DNA of 64,000 nt, from NCBI GenBank assembly GCA_038496445.1, contig JALMLS010000441.1, forward strand, positions 1 through 64,000, in the 5' to 3' direction. Both the position numbers and the translations under genes were made by a program. Below, in pieces: positions 58,072 through 64,000 of this stretch (position 1 is its first letter; the number at the start of each line of letters is the position of its first letter). Source of the DNA: Trichosphaerium sp. ATCC 40318. Its lineage: Eukaryota > Discosea > Flabellinia > Trichosidae. The notes beneath the pieces are model-generated. The model did no database searches and was not told where the DNA came from. It worked only from the letters and a program-made list of their open reading frames with translations.

Positions 58072-58925
58072 ATGGCCGCTAATGGAAACGATTCTAGCCT
58101 TATTGATATCATGCCTCTAGAGCTGCTATGCGCTATTTTTACTCAAATGGCATCAAATAAGACTCGCTGTACTGCAGGACAATGTTGTAGGCTTTTTTCT
58201 ACTATAATACACGATTATGTTGGCTATTACGCAGTTAGAGTTACAGAACAAAATTGTAGGCAAATTATACCTTGTAAGGCTATCATACGTCATTCTATGA
58301 TAAGATTTTACGATTTGGCTCCTATATTTCTATTCACTGGTTTAAAAAAAGTGCGTTTTTCTTATGGTAGTGGATCACGTGTCACGGACGAGATTGTTCG
58401 ATGCTTAACAGGGGTTCACACTATTAATATAACATCTTGTCGGTTGATAAGTGGCAAAAGTCTGAAGGCATTCCGTGGCGCACATACTGTTATTCTTCAA
58501 GGATCATGTGATTTCAATGGCAAAGGAAAAACTACTTCAAAGGTGTTCACACCCTTAGATTAGGTTTTTATCCAAGGCCTACCTACTCTGGTCGTTGGAT
58601 AGCTTCACTAGCAGGTATACATACATTGGACATTGGCCTATCAGTGAGTAGTATTGGTATTAAAAACGAACATATAGCAGCACTTGCTGGTATCTCGGAA
58701 CTGGTTTTGTCAGGTGCTTCATTCTTGACTGATGAGGGTATAATACCTTTGAAAGGTATTAAGATATTACGTATTAGTAACTGTAGTGTTACTGCAAAAG
58801 GTATTCATTGGTTACTACCTGAGCTTAAGGTTTTTGACATCTATGAGTGTGATACTATTTCTAAAGAAGAATTTAAAGATATCTTAACTAAAATGTTAAC
58901 CTACAAAGAACAACGTACGGACTGA
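58072..58925 (+). pseudogene. F-box/leucine-rich-repeat gene interrupted by a frameshift
   Basis: The first ATG in frame is at 58072 (MAANGNDSSLIDIMPLELL). An F-box (IMPLELLCAIFTQMASNKTR then CRLFSTIIHDYV) is followed by LRR units with the HTI-type core (LTGVHTINITSCRLISGKSL). The frame runs into TAG at 58561-58563, while the repeat pattern continues in another frame from about 58535 (GVHTLRLGFYPRP, SLAGIHTLDIGLSV, GIKILRISNCSVTAKGI) to 58925. The 22-residue repeat spacing is kept across the break, which points to a small indel near 58530. A 35-nt intron at about 58507-58541 is a weaker alternative. It is a paralogue of 61781-62998. Confidence 0.7.
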
Positions 58926-59396
58926 CTCTTGACAAGCTTTGTGATATCACAATCAAACATAGGAATTAGTTTGTGTTATTTTTGATGAATATAGTGACTG
59001 TAAATAGAGAAAATTAATAAATAAACACTGGGAAGGAACATTTCCGAAAAGTTATTTTCTTACTTATGCTATCGATTTCCCCTTTCAATTACCTGAGAAA
59101 GAACTGTGATTCATGTAAATTAATAGCCACTGTAGCGTCCTACTAATTAAGAACAGCGAAGTATGCGTACATGGGCATTGTAAAAAGTAATTGAAAAAAA
59201 AAAGCATTCAAAATCTCGAAATGTTGTTCTAGCCTAAGAAACTTTGTCGTGTTTTTAAACGACTAAGCTACATGCATTAGCAAACGCGGTACCTGAGTGA
59301 TGTAAAACCTGTCACAACAGGTTTTCGATTCACAACAGATAAGCTAGCTTTCACATGTATTTCTTTGTTCACGGTTAGTTAATAATCGCACGTAGA
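58926..59396. other. Intergenic region
   Basis: No gene recognised; presumably includes the P450 promoter. Confidence 0.35.
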
Positions 59397-61292
59397 ATGT
59401 TGTACACGGCCATAATTTTCTCTGTATGCGCTATTGTATTCATGTATTGGCTGTTTCAACGTAAAACAGATATTCCAGGACCAAAAGGATATCCTCTTAT
59501 TGGTAGCTTATTAGATGTAATAAAATCACCTGAAAACCGACTTGATTTATTCGAAGAGGCACGTTTAAAAAAACAATTTTCAATCAAAACCCACGTGATA
59601 TTTTTTTTTTGACATTCTATGTTAGTGGCGGCAAAAATATGGAGATGTTTATCAAGTTAGCGTGTTTGGAAAGAAAATGGTGTTCATTTCTGATTTTGAA
59701 GATATGAGGACTGTACTGAAGCATAAAAACATCTTTATATCAGACATAGTGTCAAACCCAAGAGCAGTGGAGGTTCGGCTTGAAAGTATCTTTTTTTTTT
59801 TTGGTTTTTTGATTTTTACCACGCACGTGCTTTTGATCTGAATCGATACTAGTCACTTAAGCTTGATCTTTCTTTGGGACTTCAAAAGGGTCATAACTGG
59901 AAGGTGATGAGAAAGTTGGTAGCCCCTGGTTTTACGAATAAATACTTGAGATCCAAGTTTGATGGGATTTTGCATGTGCTTGCATCACAGACATATGAAC
60001 TTGAGAGCTTTGCAAAGAGCGGTGAATGTATAGTTGATCCTTATAAGTTTACATCAAGAATGACTCTTGGCGTTATATCTCAATTACTTTTTAAGATAGA
60101 CAAGTTTGAAGGTAAGCTCTTTTCATAGTATTTATTATTTTGAAAATCTCAAAAAAAAAGATGAACAGAAAGAGCGTCAGTTGCTTGATGCTTTTGGAGC
60201 ATTATTGGTTGTTCTTGTAAGAAGAGACTCGTTTGCTTTTGATTATTGGAAAATACCTTTATTGGTGCCAAAGGTACCAATATTAAACGGCTTTTTGGAA
60301 CAGTCTCTGACAACTTGAAAACAAGGAGGAAAAAGCCTTTATGCATTCAATGGACAATGTTGTCATTCCTTTCATTAAGCAAGTCATGGAGAAAGCAGAA
60401 AATAACCTAAAGATTCCTGGATACAAACCTCAAAATATAGTAGAGGTACTCGAAATACAACACCAGAAGCTAACAAATTAAATTTTTTTAGGAAATGCTT
60501 GTTGAAAAAGATGGAGAAATATGGACTTCTGAAAGCATTTTGTCTAATATTCTTGGTATCTATCTTGCAGGAGTTGAAACAACTGCTTCTGTGATGGTTT
60601 CTGTGATGTATGTTTTGTGCAAATATCCTGAGTTTCAGGACATCATCTACAACGAGGTTGAACCAATGATGAAGAAAGAAAATCCCGATTTCGCTGATTT
60701 TATGAATAACACAAAACTCCTGAACTTTGTGAAAGAAGTACTTCGTCTATACGGACCTATACTCTTGTTATTCAGAAAACCGATAAAACCATATAAATTA
60801 CAATCAAAACATGGGAGTACGACTTATAAACTTTCGCCAAAAATTCTCTTTTTTTTCTTACCTTATATTTTTTAACACGTGGGTTTTTCTGTAGCGTTTG
60901 AGATTCCTGCAGGCGCTAATGTAATTCTTAATACTCAATCTGGTTACCAAGATGAAACTAACTATGTAGATGCTAAGATTTTCAACCCAGATAGATACAA
61001 TAGCCCAGGTAAGATAACAACCTCGTTGCATTTCGTTTTTTTCAAAAAAGACAGAAACAGAAATCTAACCTTGTTAGGAGTCACTCCGTACTTTGGGTTT
61101 GGCGGTGTTCCCCGCATTTGTCCAGGCCAGCATTTGGCTATTATAGAGTTAGCAATACTATCTGCAGTGATGTGTTATCACTTCCGTATATCACCTGCAC
61201 CTGGATGCATTCTAGAAGACGTAAAGTTTGTTTCAAAGCCTGCAGTAAGATGCAAAGGTCTTTCAGTGCAACTATCAATGCGTCAAGTATAA
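59397..61292 (+). CDS. Cytochrome P450 monooxygenase
   Basis: The N-terminal membrane anchor is MLYTAIIFSVCAIVFMYWLF, followed by the proline-rich hinge DIPGPKGYPLIGSLL. Exons give KYGDVYQVSVFGKKMVFISD, LQKGHNWKVMRKLVAPGFTN (C-helix WxxxRK region), and ILGIYLAGVETTASVMVSVM, the I-helix with AGxET. VKEVLRLYGP holds ExxR, FNPDRY the PERF-like motif, and YFGFGGVPRICPGQHLAI the haem-binding FxxGxRxCxG with its Cys ligand. An apparent frame break near 60310 is resolved by a 52-nt intron starting GTACCAATATT after LLVPK. Introns near 59580-59635 and 60860-60893 each contain a CACGTG. The protein is complete and probably ER-bound; substrate unknown. Confidence 0.92.
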
Positions 61293-61780
61293 AAATACAT
61301 ATTTAACAATGTATTAATAAAACATACACAAAGGGGGTACTCCTAAATGAAGTTACCGGGCTGGCGATTGATAAAAGCCTGAAAATTGGGTAGAAAACAA
61401 TTAAAAAAGGTATTCACATTGAGTACCTCTGTTGTGATCGATAGTTAAAGACTAGGTTTGGTAGAGATATGTGGGATGCAGTCAAAGCAGAGTCTTGAAT
61501 CTATTTAAAACGCGTTTCAAAGCTGCATAGTGTGCCGCGGCGTAACAAACTTCAAGGATTTAACATTAACTGACACTGAATAGAATAACGATAGTACGAT
61601 CCACTCTTGCGGGTGCTACACGCAAAGAAATACATCCTATGTAAGTTAGAACCCCCGAAATGGTCAGATTTTTAAACAAGATTTACGTAGCATAATATCA
61701 CGTGATAATCATACAAAACAACTAAACACACGTGAAATACGCGTCGACACACATTGAAATTTCGATAAAAATACAAAACA
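61293..61780. other. Intergenic region
   Basis: No gene recognised. Contains the palindrome ATATCACGTGATAA near 61697 and a second CACGTG near 61730, about 50 bp before the next start. Confidence 0.35.
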
Positions 61781-62998
61781 ATGCAATCTGTAGACACCCT
61801 CATACACCTTCCAATAGAACTATTAGTGCGTATTCTTAGCTACAATCTAGACGTAGACATGGACTCTATATCATGTGTTTGTCGTTTGTTGTCGATTATC
61901 GCCGATCAACACATCCAATACATCTCAACTCGTTACATAAGGTTAAAAACAAAGACAGACGTTTACAGACTTTTACTGTACCCACGATTACTCACAAAGG
62001 CAAGAATAACATGCTACCCGTCCATATCGAACAGAAGACTATTAAAACTATCAGGTGTACGTAATATAGCTTTAAGGAGAGCTAGTAGAATCACAGATAA
62101 GGGTCTATCTGCGCTCTTGGGAGTACATTGCATAGATTTATCCGGTTGTCATTCGATCACAGGTGAAGGGTTTAAAGCGTTATCTGGAGTACATACAATA
62201 AAACTCAGTGACTGTCGTCGTATCACAGATGAAGGTTTATCCTATCTGTCTGGAGTTTATTATATTGACTTGTCGGATACCTTTGTTTCTGATAAAGGAA
62301 TTCAAGCGTTACAAGGTGTTCACACAATAAACTTGTCAATGTGCTCAAGAATAACCGATAAGGGAATATCTTATCTATCAGGTGTTCACACTATAAGTCT
62401 CAAGTATACAAAGGCAGGTGATGTTGGGATCAAATCGCTTTCTGGTGTACATGCCATTGATTTAGAAGACTGTGAGAATATTACAGATGAAGGTATTAAA
62501 TCATTGGCTGGTGTTCATACAATTAACTTACAGTACACTCATGCTACTGATGATAGTATTAAATGTCTTTCTGGTGTTTATAGTATAAAGTTAAGTGAAA
62601 CGGAAGTAACAGATGAAGGTTTAAAATCGCTCTCTGGCGTTCACACTATTTGGTTGGTAGATTGTAAAAATATCACAAATCTTGGTGTTAGAGCTTTAGC
62701 TGGTGCTCATACAATTAATCTTCAGTATTGTCATCAAATAACTGACTCTGGTATTGTACCTCTTGCGGGTGTACATACTATAGGATTATCGGCAACCAAT
62801 GTTACAGATAGAGGCGTAAAAGCTCTTGTTGGTGCTCATACTATTTATTTAGGTCAAACAAAAGTCACCAATGAAGGTGTTGAAGCACTTGCAAAAGAAG
62901 CTGATACAATATCATTACATAATTGTCGTGGAGTAAATGCACTTGGTGTTAGAGTTATATCTAAGGCTTTTTTACAAAGAAGATTGGTAGGGTTGTAA
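61781..62998 (+). CDS. Intronless F-box/leucine-rich-repeat protein
   Basis: A single frame of 405 codons starts MQSVDTLIHLPIELLVRILS. The F-box is LPIELLVRILSYNLDV with CVCRLLSIIADQHI. From residue 90 there are about thirteen LRR units of 22-23 residues, of the AMN1/cysteine-containing type, with cores such as GVHTINLSMCSRITDKGISY and GVHTISLKYTKAGDVGIKSL. It probably binds Skp1 through the F-box and a substrate through the LRR arc, acting in an SCF ubiquitin ligase (family knowledge). Unlike the adjacent P450 it has no introns. Similar F-box/LRR proteins with this regular HTI core are common in giant viruses of protists as I recall them, so horizontal transfer is possible. Confidence 0.88.
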   Translation: MQSVDTLIHLPIELLVRILSYNLDVDMDSISCVCRLLSIIADQHIQYISTRYIRLKTKTDVYRLLLYPRLLTKARITCYPSISNRRLLKLSGVRNIALRRASRITDKGLSALLGVHCIDLSGCHSITGEGFKALSGVHTIKLSDCRRITDEGLSYLSGVYYIDLSDTFVSDKGIQALQGVHTINLSMCSRITDKGISYLSGVHTISLKYTKAGDVGIKSLSGVHAIDLEDCENITDEGIKSLAGVHTINLQYTHATDDSIKCLSGVYSIKLSETEVTDEGLKSLSGVHTIWLVDCKNITNLGVRALAGAHTINLQYCHQITDSGIVPLAGVHTIGLSATNVTDRGVKALVGAHTIYLGQTKVTNEGVEALAKEADTISLHNCRGVNALGVRVISKAFLQRRLVGL

Positions 62999-63351
62999 GC
63001 GAAAAGACATTTTTCAAACACCTTTGTCAGTGTTCTATTAATAAAAATACTTCAATGTTAATCCACCTGTCACTGGCCACTCAAACTTTTTTCCAACCTC
63101 ACATACAACATTTTTAAGAGCTTAAATTCACCAGGGCAATATGTGTCCCTCGTATACAGGACTTGAAGTCTCCACTGTTTGTTGATTAGGCACGCTTGTT
63201 TTATTTTCTAATGACATTGATTCGATTCATTACAAACACAAAAACGGTTGACAGCAGCATTGACTTATGCATTCATTCCTTGCTGTTGAGGAACTAGGTG
63301 TGGAAATAGTGTAAAAAGCATCGATTTATTTTGACGCCTTATCTTGTTTTT
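62999..63351. other. Intergenic region between convergent genes
   Basis: AT-rich spacer; no element recognised. Confidence 0.35.
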
Positions 63352-63864
63352 TTAATGCAACCACGTGCGTTTTCTATTCTTATCAATAATGTATGCTTTT
63401 TCAATTGTACCATCTTCATTCCAATACTCGGATTTACCTATTTCCTTACCCTCTTTGTATGTCTTTTTCATGTACACCTTGCCACTAGCGTACCATTTAG
63501 TACAATCCCCTTCTAATACATTATTGTTGTAGGAACAAACTTCATAGAGTTGCCCGTTTTGATACCATTTCCTTGATACGCCACTTCTTTGTCCGTTTTT
63601 AAACCCAAGTTCGCTCTTTTTGGTTCCATTCTTATGCCATTGTGTACATAGACCATCACGTACGCCCATAGTAAAAGATTGTACTTCTACAAGCTGTTGA
63701 AAGTCCCACTTTTTAAAAACACCGTTTTTTACCAAATCGTATGAGAATCTAGATGTCGTTGCTGTTTGCTTGCATAGTAGTGGCCAAACTACAAAAACAG
63801 AGTTATCAATAGATGTAATGATATAGTGAAGTTCAGTGGGTATGCCCAAAAGCGACGAAGCCAT
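63352..63864 (-). CDS. Intronless MORN/YwqK-type repeat protein with F-box-like N-terminus
   Basis: A single frame of 170 codons starts MASSLLGIPTELHYIITSID, a weak F-box-like opening. The rest comprises about five short repeats of the type GLCTQWHKNGTKKSELGF, GVSRKWYQNGQLYEVCSY and GDCTKWYASGKVYMKKTY. It ends KNRKRTWLH. It is a shorter and more diverged relative of 34507-35796 and also lacks introns. Being next to the intronless F-box/LRR gene suggests a cluster of similar origin. Function unknown. Confidence 0.75.
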   Translation of the reverse strand: MASSLLGIPTELHYIITSIDNSVFVVWPLLCKQTATTSRFSYDLVKNGVFKKWDFQQLVEVQSFTMGVRDGLCTQWHKNGTKKSELGFKNGQRSGVSRKWYQNGQLYEVCSYNNNVLEGDCTKWYASGKVYMKKTYKEGKEIGKSEYWNEDGTIEKAYIIDKNRKRTWLH

Positions 63865-64000
63865 TACACTAAGTTTGTTGGCCTGCTACGCCAATTTCAA
63901 ATAAAACTATTGGTGTAGGTTAAGTTCGTATAGTGGTTAAGATACTGTAAACTTGTGACAGTATAAAGAAGTATTTTACTGGCGTTTGATAAGTGAGACG

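Noticed and set aside
60290-60350. Frameshift in the P450 gene
   Set aside because: A 52-nt GT-AG intron starting after LLVPK restores the frame, so the gene is probably intact.
63915-63960. tRNA-like sequence (GTATAGTGGTTAAGATACT resembles a tRNA A box)
   Set aside because: No acceptable B box or acceptor-stem pairing follows in the remaining bases; no cloverleaf could be drawn.

Overview
The window is nuclear DNA of a eukaryotic microbe, probably a free-living protist. Genes are broken by many short GT-AG introns, mostly about 45-65 nt and T-rich, with a few candidates of only 30-31 nt. Stops are standard, intergenic DNA is AT-rich, and the gene content (ROCO, BTB-BACK, Kelch-kinase, DOMON-cytochrome b561, CRAL-TRIO, P450, PhyH) is eukaryotic. 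I cannot name the lineage; an amoebozoan, rhizarian or similar protist would fit. Many genes were recognised only after joining exons by eye, so splice sites are approximate.

Layout. 0-2.2 kb: minus-strand gene of unknown function. 2.4-3.6 kb: Ras-like gene whose nucleotide-binding motifs are degenerate. 3.7-8.4 kb: a Roc-COR GTPase fused to a PARP catalytic domain and a C-terminal receiver-like domain. 9.7-14.1 kb: ankyrin-repeat PARP. 14.5-19.8 kb: four minus-strand genes (bacterial-type Der GTPase, a Lys-rich protein, AcpS-type phosphopantetheinyl transferase, CRAL-TRIO protein). 20.3-22.6 kb: a nuclear-type unknown protein converging on a HIT-family hydrolase. 24.7-28.3 kb: Kelch-PB1-TKL kinase. 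29.3-32.3 kb: gene-poor DNA with five covarying hairpins and a 123-bp tandem array. 33.3 kb: small ubiquitin-like protein. 34.2-36.2 kb: intronless MORN/YwqK-like gene between two copies of one MITE. 37.3-40.6 kb: DOMON/cytochrome b561 protein. 41.6-42.8 kb: PhyH-type dioxygenase. 43.3-45.9 kb: BTB-BACK protein with a galectin-like C-terminus. 46.2-48.7 kb: mitochondrial heterodisulfide-reductase-like Fe-S protein. 49-51 kb: unknown protein and a small secreted Cys-rich peptide. 52.8-57.6 kb: second ankyrin-PARP. 58-64 kb: F-box/LRR gene with a frameshift, P450, intact intronless F-box/LRR gene, second YwqK-type gene.

Themes. Three PARP-catalytic genes of two architectures lie in one window, one fused to a ROCO GTPase; they could be intracellular sensors or effectors (inference). 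The ankyrin-PARPs grow by copying exon-plus-intron units, one repeat per exon. The intronless F-box/LRR and YwqK-like genes resemble families common in giant viruses of amoebae and may be transferred DNA. The strongest non-coding signal is the hairpin family at 29.6-30.3 kb, whose stems show compensatory changes.
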